From Ditylenchus dipsaci (Eukaryota; Nematoda; Chromadorea; Rhabditida; Anguinidae), in assembly GCA_004194705.1 (NCBI GenBank), contig SADC01000251.1, forward strand, positions 310,001 to 374,000: 64,000 nucleotides of DNA. Reading direction: 5' to 3'. Within the stretch, counting starts at the first letter, position 1. Each line of letters opens with the position of its first letter. Shown one piece after another: positions 1-13,900 of the stretch. The notes under the pieces are model-generated. The model saw nothing but the letters and a program-made list of their open reading frames with translations, made no database searches and was not told the origin of the DNA. Made by a program: the position numbers and the translations under genes.

Positions 1-257
1 CTTAGTTCAGTTGGTGCATGGTTTATCCAGTAAAGCTGAAGTTAAATCTCTCCGCAAATTCGAATTCGAAAATTAGGCATGTTTGAAATTATTGCCCAAA
101 TGAGCGGCACAAATGACGGTGCCCAAATGAGTTTTGCCCAAATGAGTGGAAACCGTGCGTTGAATTAGCATAGAATTCTGAACACTTAAATAAGAATATG
201 ACATAACACCCAAAACTGGCATATAGCCTCAAAATGATTGGAGATTTGATAATGCAC

Positions 258-323
258 CAATAGCCGAGTGGCTAAAGCTTCTAGCAATAAGTTGAGGCTC
301 GAAAGTTCGATTCCCACTAGAAA
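258..323 (+). repeat. tRNA-like relic (A-box and B-box)
   Basis: The stretch has an A-box-like TAGCCGAGTGGCTAAAG and a B-box-like GTTCGATTCCCAC at tRNA spacing, resembling a class II tRNA. I cannot build a good acceptor stem, so I read it as a tRNA-derived repeat rather than a working tRNA. Similar isolated B boxes recur near 662-735 (-), 37334-37400 (-), 42265 and 44665, suggesting tRNA-derived sequences were spread by mobile elements. Confidence 0.35.
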
Positions 324-349
324 CAGCAAATTTAAAATCGATTCGAAAA

Positions 350-1202
350 TGGAACAGTTGGGCTGTAGGAAGTTTCGTAACGAGACAATTCGTAAGAGCG
401 AATTTTCGTAAAAGCGAACTTTCGTAAGAAATTTTTTTCGTAAGAGCGAATTTTCGTAAGAAACTTTTCCGTAAGAGCGAATTTTCGTAAGAAACTTTTT
501 CGTAAGAGCGAATTTTCGTAACAAACTCTTTCGTAACGCGCTTTTCAGTAACATTAGTGATATGTTAAGTGGCTTTTTTTGCTTTTTAATCATCCCTTGA
601 TGTTTCTTATAATTTCTGTGATGTTTGACCAGAAATAGTCAAGAAAAAAAATAAAACAGTCAGAGGGTGGAATCGAACCGACGGTAAAAAAACTCATCCC
701 ATCAACTTACCTACTGCACCATTCATGCCACTGATAGTAATGGGCTATGTGTAGTATATAATATATGAATCCTAGCTCAGAGTCTTTCTCCACGCTTTTG
801 GGTATTTCAGCTGGTCTCCTAACGGATGAAAAGTCTGGGATCAACTCAGTAATCCAAATTTTAGTCATATAACCTATGATTACCAACTTTTGTCCTTTTA
901 CTGTTAATATTCATATAGTTAACTGTACAAGCTGTCGAAGAGTGACAGAAAGGTCAAAATTAACGAATCAGATGACATCCTGGATTAAAAAAATTGATTA
1001 AAAGTGAAAAAAATTTCGATGATTTCCTCTTACGAAAGAAATTCGTTACGAAAATTCGCTGTTACGAAAAAATTTCTTACGAAAATTCGCTGTTACGAAA
1101 CTGTTTCTTATGAAAATGTTTCTTACGAAAGTTCGTTCTTACGAAAGTTCGCTCTTACGAAATTGTCTTGTTACGAAACTTCCTACAGCCAACAGTTGTC
1201 CC
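350..1202. repeat. Foldback-like element with tandem-unit arms (TTACGAAA type)
   Basis: Two inverted arms (about 353-545 and 1017-1200) begin with the mirror-image sequence CTGTAGGAAGTTTCGTAACG and consist of repeated units of about 20 bp of the form TTTCGTAAGAGCGAA. The 470-bp centre has no convincing gene; it contains a tRNA-like B box on the minus strand near 665-735. Arms made of short tandem units are the hallmark of Foldback (FB/Galileo-like) transposons. No transposase is visible, so it would be non-autonomous. The stretch 60-150 to its left holds 3-4 copies of TGCCCAAATGAG. Confidence 0.6.
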
Positions 1203-1555
1203 AAAATCGGTCCGATTATCGGTTCCAAAATCGGTCCGAAAATCTATCTTATTTTCTGTCGATTTGCGCCCTGAATACGGGCACAGGTGCCCGCTATTTC
1301 GGCACTGGTTTACAGCACTGGTCTACAAGCGACTTGGTCTGCGCACGAATTGATCTACACTTTTCCTTCTTTTCTACGTCAGCATTTGGCTGAATAATAT
1401 CTCTGCAAGAAGTTATGAAAATTTTAGTGTCCAAATTGAGGATTTGCAAAAAATTGGTTTTTGAGGGAAAATCTGATATTCTTTATGAAATTGCGATCAT
1501 TCAGATACAAGTTTGTACGCAATAGATAGTCCAGATTATGCCTTGCATTTTGAGA

Positions 1556-1644
1556 TACAGTCGACTCTCGATTAAACATACGGTCGATTTAACATACAGC
1601 TGGGTCGGTCACCAGGGTGTATGTTAAATCGAGAGTTGACTGTA
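1556..1644. mobile_element. Short MITE with pogo/Tigger-like TIRs
   Basis: An 89-bp palindromic element is bounded by TA and begins CAGTCGACTCTCG; the right end is its mirror, CGAGAGTTGACTG. TA flanks and CAGT-type ends fit the Tc1/mariner superfamily, pogo/Tigger branch. Next to the terminus the arms carry ATTAAACATAC on the left and GTATGTTAAAT on the right. Related copies lie at 13353-13533, 14516-14815, 17936-18356, 24425-24617 and 63893 onward. There is no coding capacity. Confidence 0.65.
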
Positions 1645-2429
1645 TTACATGCTTAGATGATATATAAATTTTAGCAAGTACCACCCATATTTTGCTCAAA
1701 TTCCAGGTAGTTAAGAACATGCAAACTTACCTACTTTTAATGCTGTCTTACCCATCCGGATCCGTCTTTTTTTTTCAAATTTTCACCATCGTGTTCAGCG
1801 TGGAATGAACAATACTGATTAAAAAAACTGAGAAATAAAAACAATATTTAAGTTTAAAATTTTTCGTGGCACATTTTAATTTTTTCGTGACATGTTTCAG
1901 GGTTTTTAGCAAACCAAGCCGATGCTATATTGAGCATCGACTGTATTCCTGAGTCACACTCCTCCAATATCAGAATTTCGACTAAAAATTAGCTAGATGC
2001 TGAGAAATCAACCCGCTGAGCAACCCTGTAATTTCTTGTAATTACTGACTGTAGTCTAATATCTTCGGTTATTGGCAGTTTCTGAACTAGAAGGGGCGTC
2101 TCCGCTGTCGCAGTTTCGCCAGGGAGCTCCCACCCTGCTAATTTTCTTTTGCTAATCATGATTTCCTACACTTCATCAGTCTAATTTTTTTTAGGTAATT
2201 CGGGCGCTACTCGATTTTACCGCTCCCCCCCCCTCCCAAAACCGCTCCTCAGGAATAATTTTTTTGAAAATGTTTTTCCGAATCATAAGAATACGTTTTC
2301 AACTGTTTACATGGTCCAAAACTGCCATAGAAGTAGATAAAACCCGATTTTGGTTAAGTACAGATAGTATCTGTATAGTATCTAAAATCAAACAACAACA
2401 AATTTGCCTAAATCGTGTATAATTTGCAG

Positions 2430-2761
2430 AATCTACTCGCCTCTGCTCAACCGAGTCATGGAAATAATCACCCAGATGGTCAATCTCAACCTAAATTCGA
2501 AGAATTTGTGGCCCTAAAAGTTTTGGTCTCCTTTCAATTCAGTAATTTTTTGGATTAGTTTAGTATAATTTTTTTAAAATTAACTCTATGGATTTGTTCA
2601 ATTGCAGCCATGTCGGATGTGTCTAAAGAGGGCAGGAAATGCATGAAAAAGATTTGGATGAAGTTTGTCGCTCGTTGTATGGCCACTATTTTGAAATTTC
2701 GGATGATTTTGACAAGGCAGAGAGATTTGGAAATATTTTGCTGCTGATGTCACCCATATTT
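2430..2761 (+). CDS. Nuclear hormone receptor ligand-binding domain (partial)
   Basis: Two exons (2430-2541, 2608-2761) with TTGCAG acceptors and consistent phases encode the middle-to-late part of a nuclear receptor ligand-binding domain. The first reads FEEFVALKVLV, like the E-x-x-LKA-x-x-LF segment of helices 7-8. The second reads DEVCRSLYGHYFE, then RFGNILLLMSPIF, like the classic RFG-x-LLL-x-LP segment of helices 9-10. One base appears missing near 2645-2650 (GGAAATGC), where the reading frame must shift. I could not find the zinc-finger DNA-binding domain or a firm 3' end; a last exon near 2783-2870 is possible. A receptor lacking the zinc fingers, or a broken copy, cannot be excluded. 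Confidence 0.55.
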
Positions 2762-3054
2762 GTAAGAGGTTTTCATATACAGTCAAGTCTGGATTTTGTG
2801 TAAGCTTCGCAGCTTTCCAAAACGCCCAGATATGTTCCTTTTAGCTTTCGAAGGAATTTATGTGGAGGATAAAAAACTAATTTAATTTGACTAGAAAAGC
2901 AAATTCAGGACTTAAGATGATTTCTAATTTTCAATGAGTCACTTTCGAGTGATTTACAGAGTATCCCAAGATTTAATTTGGCCACTTTCAAACTGTCATT
3001 GCTTTTTTCTAGGTATAATTTAATCATTTTCAGAAATTAGGGGACAATTTTCAG

Positions 3055-3213
3055 TACCGTATTTCCTTTAATAAGCGCCCCCGCTCTAATAAGCGCCCCC
3101 CCCCTATTTTTTGACTAAAATTTTGGAGTTAAGGCTATTTTTGATTGACAATTTCAAAATTTTTAGGGGCTTGAAAAATAAGCGCCCGGAGCGATTATTA
3201 GAGGAATACGGTA
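3055..3213. mobile_element. MITE of the TACCGTATTTCC family
   Basis: The element starts TACCGTATTTCC and ends with the mirror GGAATACGGTA. Inside the ends the arms read AATAAGCGCCCCC (twice on the left) and AATAAGCGCCCGG with ATTATTAG on the right. Full-length relatives at 19971, 26860, 45673 and 51994, and a half copy at 60065, share the terminal sequence but not the inner arm sequence. Non-coding. Confidence 0.65.
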
Positions 3214-4938
3214 ATTAAGGGCAGAGTTAAATACCACCCAAAAATATGGTAGAACTAAGCATAACCTTGGTTCCCTAGGCCAATAATCTCTGCAACAAAA
3301 CGGCTTGCGACGAAACGTCGCGTAACAAACTCTAATTTAAATAACACAAAATTCGTTCCAGGACACTGCCACCAACTTTGTGGAAAGCCACCATCAAGTG
3401 CAATTTTTCGACCTATGGCAGTTGGACTCCTTGCTGCTCCAATTTCTAAAAAACAAATCATAGACAAATAAAATGTTTCAAATATTTGAATAATTTATTA
3501 ACTATTGAAATTATGCTCTTTAGCTTGACAAAAATAAAACTTTCAGCAAGTTGAAAGAGACAGATAATTGTGTGGACAATAGAATTTCCATCGAGATTTA
3601 ACTCAAGACCTTACAGAGTGAGGCAACAAAAGGAGCTTTCAAGTGATCAAATTCAAACCCATTTTTTTTCATTTTCAGTTCATTTTCGATAGCGTCGTTT
3701 TCTCTAGGGTTGGGTCGGCCATAACATGTTCGGAAATATTCCCGGCCATAATTTCTTTCTTTTTTGGCAATTCCCGGCCATTCGTTTTTAAAAATATACA
3801 AAAATTTATAAAAAAAATTATTTAAAAATTGAATTTTTTTAAATAATTATGGATGATTTTTGGATGACTCTGCCATATTCCGGGGAATTGCCGGAACGGT
3901 AAATTACAAAATAAGACACTATCAAAAATTATTTGGAAAACGGTTCAGCGAAAGTACTTGAATTTGACTACTGGGCTGTCTAGAATGGACGAAAATACAG
4001 GACGGCTTTGGTTGACAAGCTTTAGTATGTCGTACAACAAAATTTCGTGGTCGTAGATTGATAAATGTTTTTACTTCGATCAAAAATGCTTACCGTATTT
4101 GCTACATTAGAAAAGCATGCCCGTCTATTTTTCGACCCCTAAACTTTGGGAAAGTGTCAATCGAAAATAGCTTTAACTCTGAAATCCTAGTCAAAAAATT
4201 AGGACCTGCCCGTCTATTAGAGCGTGCCTGAGATTTATCGTGATTGCTTTTATGCACTTTTATTGTATCTCAAGCTTCAAACCGATTTTGTGGCCTATTT
4301 AACCTAGGAAGTTTTGGAATTACACATTTCTTTTATAAAAAATAATATTTTACCAAAAATCTAAAGCTGCACTCAAATTTTCAGCGGCTTTATGTAAGAC
4401 AGTGTCTTTGTTGGATAACTGCATATTTTAAAGTGTTCCTGGCTAAATCGAAGCTAGGAAACACCAGTTTGTGATATTCACGGCTTTAATTTTCTTTAGG
4501 AAATGTACTTTTTGAATTTTTTTATTTCGATCCTCGTTTTACCCTAAATTTATAGCATGTTCTGCAGATGAAAAACGAATAAAAATAATAATTAAAATCT
4601 TCTGATTTAGTGAACAAGCGTTTTGCTTACTTTTTCCATTAAAAAATTCTATATTTTAACAACTTTTTTGGAAACTTTTCAAGCTTTTCTCGTACAACTC
4701 AACTATTCAGCCAGCCAATAATAAATTAACAATACAGAACTAGTCAAAATTACACCGATATTTTTAAAAGTATTTTTTGCTATAAATTTGTATTTTTTTT
4801 ATCAATATTTCACCAGTGGCCAGAAAAACTAAATAAAAAATATTTTAGGGACCTTTTCAAACGTCGAAACCCTAATAAAAAACTTAAAAAATGTTGGTTT
4901 AACTTTGACTAGCCCTGCCGAGCACAACAATTTTGTAT

Positions 4939-7900
4939 TCAAATAGCTTGTTTTCTGTTTAAAGATTCATTTGATTCACTCGCTAGCATGGGCTGGAATT
5001 CGGGAGCCATGACAAGGCCAGATTCAGCTCCATATCCCTCATCTTCGTCTTCATCATTGTCGATAGGAGCCTGAATTGACGGTTCTTTCTGCTGACCTCC
5101 ATCAACATCACATTCATCAACATGCAATTCGTTGGCATCACACTCATCGGTCATCCCTTTTTCTAGCGCTTCATTAGAACCAAGTTCTGGAGGGTCGGCT
5201 GGTTGAGCTGGCAAAGGATCGTCTCTCAAAGAGCTGGAAAAGAAAAGCAGCACACTTAGCAAGCATACGATAGCGACCAGCTAAACTTATAAAAATTTAT
5301 TTTTTTTGTAAACGCAGTAAATCATGTGTATACCTGTCCACCCACACTAAAGGCAAAGAACAGATCTGCCAGACTCTTGTTCTGATATAGCATACAACTG
5401 CCATGCTCACCGGCCGAGCAAGGGTCCAAATGAAAAGTTTTTATGCAAGACACGTCGAAGAGCCATCCAAAAACAACTGGAGCTGGAATTGTTCCTAAAA
5501 AATTATATAATTTTTAGTGGGCACAGAGATTATAGCTCTTTACCTATGATTCGCACCAAAATCCACTGGATACCCAGGGCAAACGATCTCTCGTCGTAGT
5601 CAACAGTTCTGAAAATTAGAGACCAGCTTAAAGAAGAAAGGGAATACCAAATATTTTACCTCAAAACTACTGTGATCAACGCCACTCCGACCGCAAATGT
5701 GAAAAAGCAGAATGGTGCAAAGAGGATCAAGAAAACAGTGAGTCCTGTGCATTTCGACTGTAAATTTCAAATTTTTACTTTCATTATTTATATATTGCTG
5801 TATTATATACCTCACAAAATCCTTTTTTCACTCGTCTATAACCCCCTTTTGTATTTGTTGGAGCACAAGAACAATTAGTATATTCCTGAATTTTTTTTTA
5901 ATACTTATTCTGTTTTACACTCCACAAAGCACTAAATATGTTTACGCATCCAGCAAAGAGTCGATAGTTTTTATTGTTGCCGAATGACTTTTTTCTGTCG
6001 CCGAAATGCTTTTTTTTGTCGCCTACGAGTTTTTTTCTTTTCCCCAATAACTATTTTTGTCAAATTTTGTCTTAAAAAAGATAAAGAATTTTTTCATAAA
6101 AATAAAAGTATTTTGGGCGACAGGAAAGCCTTCTTTTTTTCGCTGGTTTTCGCATTTTTTTATTTCATTTTTCAGCGGCAAGAAAAAGTGATTCGGCGAC
6201 AATAAAAAGTTGCGCCCTCAGCAAAGTGCAGGATTGCTGGGTATTATAATGGGAAAAGTTCGAAGTGCTTGAACGGGATGCTGAACCCCACAGCTGTATG
6301 TACCACTCAGGGTGCCCAACTTACCTTTTCGACGGCTGGCCTTTTTTCTGAGAAAAAGCAATATGCTCCGAATTTTTTTATACTTAACTAAACTAAAAGT
6401 GCCTTTTTCCTTGAATTTTTTCAATTTTGTTGAACAAAACCCTTTTTTTCTCGAAGGGCGCTGCATTTTCTCCTAAATTTTGGTCGGGATCCCTGGTACC
6501 GCTACAAGAATGTCAAGTGTGGTGGTGGGGTGCGGAGTTCTAAAATTGTCTGCTGTGGGGTTTCGGAGCTGTACAATCTCCATGACTTGCAGCTGCACAT
6601 CGCCAGAGAACGTAAAAATACGCATGATTAAAATATAAAACCCGAAAAATAACCTTTTGTAAAGGATTATAAGGCTGCAAACATCCAGCATAACAAGGAG
6701 AATAAAATGCGACTTGCGAGCCATCAGAAAATTCTGCACAAACAGGATGGTACTCGGACCTGTGGCACTGACACTGAGCATTACAGCTGGTTTCCAAATG
6801 GTAGTTAAAATATTCGGTAGCATTGTCGTAATGATTTGCAATATTGCTAAACAAATTATAATGAAAAATAAAATTATTTATAAATCAAAAACTTACTCGT
6901 CCACTGGGTAGTGCCTTTCAATGCCCACCAGCTGGTCATGGTCACAATAGATGAAGTACATGGGCGAGAGCATCAGCGAGCACACCACCAACACAACACA
7001 AAACTGCAGGGTTCTCACACAACTCATTCGAAAGTGATGGATCAGAAAGCCAGCTAGCATGGTTCCACAACCAGCCATCGGCACCATAACCATGCCTGAA
7101 ATAGGCTAGATCTGGGGCTGTCAAAATTCAAACTACAGGCTGTTTTCAGATTTTTAGACTCTTTTAAACTGACATAACTTTTCTTATACGCCGTTTTTTG
7201 AAAATCTGTTTTTACAGATCGGCTCAGTTTTTAATGGAAATTGGGCACTTCTTTAGTTCCCCCCCCATACTCGGATTTTTTAAAAAGTGACGCGAAATCA
7301 CCTCCCGAACTCATTTTTTCTGCTAAACAAGATACGAGAAGCATTTTTAAACACTTTCTGAATTAAAAAAGTTGAAATTTATCAAAAAAATTTGCCACCC
7401 GCCTCTTAAGGGTAGATGGTCTTTTTCGGGTATTTTAGGGTCATTTTTGGGTGATTTATCACATTTTTCTTGCTGGAGCTGCGCAAAAAGACTCTCTAAA
7501 TGCATTTTTGATCAAGAGTCTAGCTCGGAATTATGTCTAAGGTAAGTGACTGCGCGCATCTCTAACCAACCAAGCCCCCTGCGCCCCGAAGGGGGCGCAG
7601 GGGGCTTGGTTGGTTGGTGGCTTGTTTGGTTGGTGGCTTGTTTGGTTGGTGGTTAGTTGGTTGGCTTGGTTGGTGACCCTAAAATACCCGAAAAAGCTTG
7701 GTTGCTTGGGTTGAGATGCGCCCACACACATACCTTAGACGCAAATCACTCGAAATTGACTCTGGATGCATGAAAAAGCATGCATACCAGAGTTTATTTA
7801 TGCGGTAGCCCGAGAAAGTAAAAACCTGTTCAGAATCTAGCATTTTTACCTAAATTTTGCTTAAAAAAGGTTTAAATTTGGTCAAAAGTGCCGTAAAAAG

Positions 7901-10900
7901 ACCATCCACCCCCAAGGGTTAGTGGCAATTTTTTTGATAAATTTCAACTTTTTTAATTCAGAAAGTGTTTAAAAATGCTTCTCGTATCTTGTTGAGCAGA
8001 AAAAATGAGTTCGGGGGTGATTTTGGGTCACTTTTCAAAAAATCCGAGTATGAGGGGGACTAAAGAAGTGCCGGAAATTGTTTGGTGTAAAATGTGAAAA
8101 ACATGATTTTGCTTGGTGGTCCCTGTAGTTTTGGGCTTGCCAATCCAGAGAGCATCCACAGACCAGGACCCAAACCACAAGGGACCAAGCAAAAATCGTG
8201 TTTTTCACATTATATACCGAAAAAATTCCATCAAAAACTGAGTTGATCTGTGTAAACAGGTTTCCAGAAAACGGCGTATAAGAAAAGTTATGGAAGTCTG
8301 AAAGTGCTCAGAAATCTTGGGACACCCTGTATTTAATCTAGTTTTTTTGTTGGCGATTTCAAGCAATGTACAGGGTTAGTCGAAATAATACCGAATTTTT
8401 TAAGTTTTTAGTTTCAATTTTTTATCATTTTGTCATTTTTAAAGACGTGAATAAAAAAGTTTTTACGATGAATTAAAAGTTTGTTCATGATTGTTTAAAA
8501 AGACAATAGGAGAAAACAAAAAATAGTTTACCAATTAGCATATTAGCTTTGCTGGGCGCCACACCAAACTGTCGCTCCAAGTATTTAGACCTGGAAAAAG
8601 AAATGTTTAAGTCAATTTAGGGCTTAGAGTGCCTAAAAGGTTTACATAAAAGTGGAGCAACCAGTGACTATAAGTCCTGAAAAGTACATAAATACTTTAT
8701 TTTATAAATTTTTAAATTTGTTGGATGTGTCAAAATATTTTTGTTCTTTTTCAATTTTTTGACATCCGTGTTTACATATGTTGTAAATGCTTTAAAGGAG
8801 CATGCTCACTGTTTTACAATTTGTCCCCGGGAATTCAATTTTTTTTCCGAATCACTGAATTTCTGTACAGATTCCTCAGCTTGGTTTCTAACAAAACAAG
8901 GCCTGGAATTTTATTTTAGGTATAGTTTTGTTAGAAACCAAGTTGAAAAATCCATACAGAAGTTCAATGATTCGGGAGAATTTTTTGAATTGGAGGGGAC
9001 AAATTTTGCCTTAGGCGAGCATGCCCTTTAAATTGAAGAATCTATTGAAAGAATAAGTACCCTTTGAGCTTGCCCTCTGTTGTTTTTTGGTTTGTTCTTA
9101 GTCCAACCTAGGTTACTACCAAAAATGGGTTGGCCTCGGTGCGTGAGGTGGTGCCGAGGCGCAAACGAAGCCAACTCCTCTTCGGCTCTGTCCATTTTTT
9201 CCACTACACTTCATTCAATTCCAATCGCAGCGAACAAAAAAAAGTGAGTGTTATTAGTTCAGCACACCCCCAAAAGTTACTCATAAAATATATTGTGCTT
9301 GTATCTGTGCTCCGTTTCAATTACACACTTCTTCTAATAAGCTCGCAGGAAAGGAGGAGAAATTAGTAGCAAAAGTGAGCCGTAGGAAAAATAATTCCTC
9401 ATTATATTCTCTCTTTGTAAAGGAGGCAATAAATTGAGGATTAGTTTTCTGGAGTAGCTGGTTTTGCTGCACCCATGCCGTTTTTTCTTGCTTAGGGCTA
9501 ATCACCTCATTGCAAAACAATAGTTATTATTTTTTGGGGCTACTACTGTCTGAATTAGAACTGGGAACCTGAGGATTTATCTATTGTTGGGTTTATTTAA
9601 TTTAGATGGTGATGCTTAGGTATTGCTGTGTATTAGTGTTTACTTTGTGCTCTGTGCTTGCCGAAATCCAGATTTCAGAGTAAAAGAAAATTATTTGGAT
9701 CAACAACATTTGAAAAGCATAGGTTTGTTATTTCGGAAAAAAAATTGGGCTGTATACGACAATCCGAAAGTTTTTGCCTTGGCCCCCCTGTTATTTTTTT
9801 GCATATTTTTGGCGAAATTCTGACAGATTTTTGATTTTATAAAGGACAATACTTTTTTCTCCGACTAAAACACTTTTTTTTCCGACTAAAATATTTTTTT
9901 TCCGACTAATTTTATTTCCGACTAAAATACTTTTTTTTCCGACTAATTTTCTTTTTTCTCCGACTAATTTTAATTCTCGACACGAAATCAACCATTTTTA
10001 AACAATTTTGTGTGAAATTCAAGGGTGGGCAAAGACCAGATGGCTGGAGACCCACTCCGGAATGGCCAAAAGGCCAAATTATTGGTTTTTTGGGGGTTTA
10101 CTAAAGGGGGAGTAAACTTATTGAGAAAAATCGATTGAGCGGATCAGATTTCGGGTCCGATCGGCTTAATCGCTCAGAATTTCAGGTTTATGGTGGTTTC
10201 GAGTGGTTCAGGGTGGAGTTGTGGCGATTAAGCCGATCGGACCCGAAATCTGATCCGCTCAATTGGTTTTTCTCAATAAGTTTACTCCCCCTTTAGTAAA
10301 CCCCAAAAAACCAATAATTTTGGCCTTTTGGCCATTCCGGAGTGGTCCCCAGCCATCTGGCCTTTGCCCACCCTTGAATTTCACACAAAATTTTTTAAAA
10401 ATGGTTGATTTCGTGTCGAGTATCAAATTAGTCGGAAAAAAAAAGTATTTTAGTCGGAGAAAAAAGTGTTTTAGTCGGAAAAAAAGTGTTTTAGTCGGAG
10501 AAAAAAGTATTGTCCTTTTATAAAAAGATGAAAAAATGAAACATACGTTATTTGTCTGCTGCAAAAGCTTTTTTTGTACAAACTTTTTGAAATTAAATGT
10601 TGCAAAAAAAACAGTGAAACCAAGGCAAAAAAAAACTTGCAAATTGTCGTATATGGCCAAAGTTGTGTGGTTATCAAATTTGGTGTGTCTTCTGAGAAGA
10701 AGACTCTCCTCTAAGGTTGTCAAATGGACAATTGGCCGGATAAAAATTGACCAATTGCATACCGTATTTTGGCGCTAGTGTAATATTGGCCGATTTTTTT
10801 ATTTTTGCTCGGCCTATTGAATAGCCCTAACTTTTATAGATGGACTTCCATTGAGTCCCAAATTTATTTGGTAGATTTTCACTACAAACTTAATTTTTCG

Positions 10901-13900
10901 CCAATGTAACCAAAATCACAACACTTTTTGCATAAAAGCCTAATTCCTTTTCAACAACGTTTGTACAGTCAACTCTCGATATAACGCCACTTTGAAAGAG
11001 ATTTGGTTGGTCAAATTTAAATTTAGGCAAAGTGACACCTCGATATAACGCCACTCTCGCTATAACGCCACCCAATCTCCAGCACGACCCACAAAAATAC
11101 TCTCGATATAGCGCCACCTCAGCATTTTGCATCATTTTGTTGAAAATTTTTTCGTTTATTTTTTCAAAAAAAATTAATTATCGTTTAGCCCAAAATTTCA
11201 GCTTTCTATCGAGCTGTCAAACTTCAATGAATGGTTTTCAAAAATGTAGAAATTTAGGGGTTTGAACAATGTGAGAAAAACAAAACTCACTTCATTCAAA
11301 CCCCTAAATATTTAAATTTCCGTAATTATTCAATAAAGTTTGATAGCGCGTTAGAAAGATGAGATCCTAGGCTACACGATAGTCAATTTTTTTAAAAAAA
11401 AAACTTTCCATTTCTGATTAGGGGAAGTTTTTCAGTAATTAGTGGGCAAAATTAAATACCACCCATTTTTAACGTTTTGATCTTAAATTTTCTTTTATCA
11501 AATGTCAGATTTGCTTTGAAGGAATAAGGTAAAATTATAGACTGCAAAAAGTTTGCTGTTGGCCGCGATGCGGAATTTTGAGGTATCCCGTGATTTTGCT
11601 ATAATTTCAGACGATAAATGAAATTTGCTTGACTTGCTAAAAAATCAGATTTCAACATGCTTGACCCAATTTTTCAGATCCTAATTCTCATCAAAAATCC
11701 CAACAATTTGACAACAAACGCATGTATGGAGCACTAGCTACCTACAAATTTGGAGGGTTTGGTGTACTCGGCTACATCACTCAGCAACAAGAGAACTACC
11801 ACAACTCACAGGCGGCTCACAAACACCAGGTCAAAAATGGTGTGTTCTGGAGACAGGACAGTCTGTTGCCCTATGAAACACCGCAAACTAATGGATCTAC
11901 CCTAGGAGAAACGCAGAAAATGCAGGATTCTCCGATCCCTGATGAACTTTCTGTCTATTACTTAGAAGATATGGAGCCAGACAAAGGCAAAACAGGCGAA
12001 TCAAAAGGCATGGCTTCAGACCAATTGGCCCAAAATGACGTGGACACTGTGGGGTGGATTGACTAAGGGGATTTGGAAATAATTTATTTTTTATGCATTT
12101 GTGGGTTTTCCCTTTTTTAACTCATTTGGTTAATTTATTTATTTTGTTGTTATTGTTAATAAATTCAATAAATCTAGAAACTGACCATCAATAGCCATCC
12201 CTAAAGTGATCAACATATACGGCCATTGAGTAGAATGCGGTATATGGCTGTAAAATCAATTAAATTAGATGTGCTATGAAGCAAAAGAACGAATCCGATA
12301 AATAGCCAGAACAAAACCGGAAATCTTGAATTTAACCAATCCCAAAATCAAACCACATTGTAGAGTAAATTTTCTTTGGCAAAATAAATGTTTTCAGGTA
12401 TCCCTACAGAAAAGGGCACACCTCAATTTTTTGATGTTTTTATACATACAATTTATTTGCATATAATTTATACAAATCCAACTACTGACCTAACCAGATA
12501 GTAAAAAATAACATGAAAAAACATAAACCCAAAAATAAAAATAAAATTGAAAAATTGAGGTGTGGCCCTTCCGAAAAAAAATTTAGAGAAGAAAAAAATT
12601 TAAAAAAACTGGATTTGAAAACAAATACAAAATCCACATCCAAGTGGTCGTCCATCTCAAAAAAACCAGCTCACCAATAGGTATGTGACGAACATCCAGC
12701 CAGAGCTGATACCAAATAGGGCCAGAGCGGGTTTTCAGGGCTGGCATGGATTCAGCCACTGCAACACTGGCTGATTTGTCTGCAAACAGAAAATAAACCT
12801 TCCAAACTCAAAAAAAACCAAACTGACCATCCAGCTGAATCATACTCCCAGCTATGACTGCCGTCTGAAAAAGGCATAAATATTTGTTTTAATGCCAGGA
12901 ATAGCAGTTTTTGATGCCTACTTTGCTGGAGGAGGGCATTCCACAGCATTCTGGAGTTCTTTTTTTGGCACCCATGGTTTCTTCTTGCAAACGAGTCCTG
13001 AAAGTTGGGAATTCTTGGAGTGGTGGTCAGAGTATTCGACTAGTACCTATGCCACTTCAGAGATTCCGGCAGCACTTTTGGAAGTATGAGGATGGGAAAG
13101 ACGGCCAATAGTGCTAGAATACTAACCAGCATAAAGCCAAGATACCAGGCACCAACCCATTTCGGGTCTGTCTCGTCCAGATTAAGTATTCTGAAATTGA
13201 GTGGTGGTCAATCAAGTTCTGATGTACATCGGCTACAGAAAATTCATCTCCTCGATTTGGTCAAAGACGATTTCGGACAAAAATTTCTCTGGCGAAAATA
13301 GAGTCGCTTTCATAAGTCAATTTTCGAGCGCGATATATTATTCTGACATTTATACAGTCGAACCTGGATATAACGGCACCCCTGGGTACCACCTGGAGGT
13401 GCTGCATTAGTGGGGTCGCCGTTATATCAGTGGTAAGCTTTGTTTAATTTCAACCAAAGCGAGTTTGAAAAAGGTGACATCATAGAAGGAGCGCCGCTAT
13501 ATCGGGGTGCTATTATATCCAGGCTCGACTGTATACCTACATTTTTCATTAATTCTGCTAAATTCTAAAACAAAAACTCCAAATTTTTGACTTCTGAACA
13601 CGACTTCATTTTGGCCAGAATCTTTTATTTTTAGAAACGTTTTTGCGGAAGTCGTGGTGAGCCACTAAACTATGTGTTAAATTTTTCATAAAAACAAAAC
13701 AAAGAGTGAAATGTTTCGGAAATAGAACAGCCACAGTAGTTTTAGGTCCATGAACTCAAATTAGAATTTTACTCAATATGGCATTTAAAAAGGGAAGCGT
13801 TATAGCTAGCATTTGAGCACGGATGAACATGAGGACGGATGGCCGAGCGGTCTAAGGCGCCAGATTAAGGCTCTGGTCTCTTCGGAGGCGGGGTTCGAAT

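Noticed and set aside
4091..4245. Another TACCGTATTT MITE
   Set aside because: The left end and inner CATGCCCGTCTATTTTTCGA fit, but the right terminus CGGTA is absent; too degraded to list as an element.
10030..10370. Bacterial or viral insertion
   Set aside because: No stretch has prokaryotic gene density, ribosome binding sites or composition shift; all coherent genes have spliceosomal introns.
9745..10723. Open frames of 80-154 codons at 10.2-10.7 kb
   Set aside because: Both strands are open only because the arms are low-complexity inverted repeats; Phe/Lys-rich translations without domain character.
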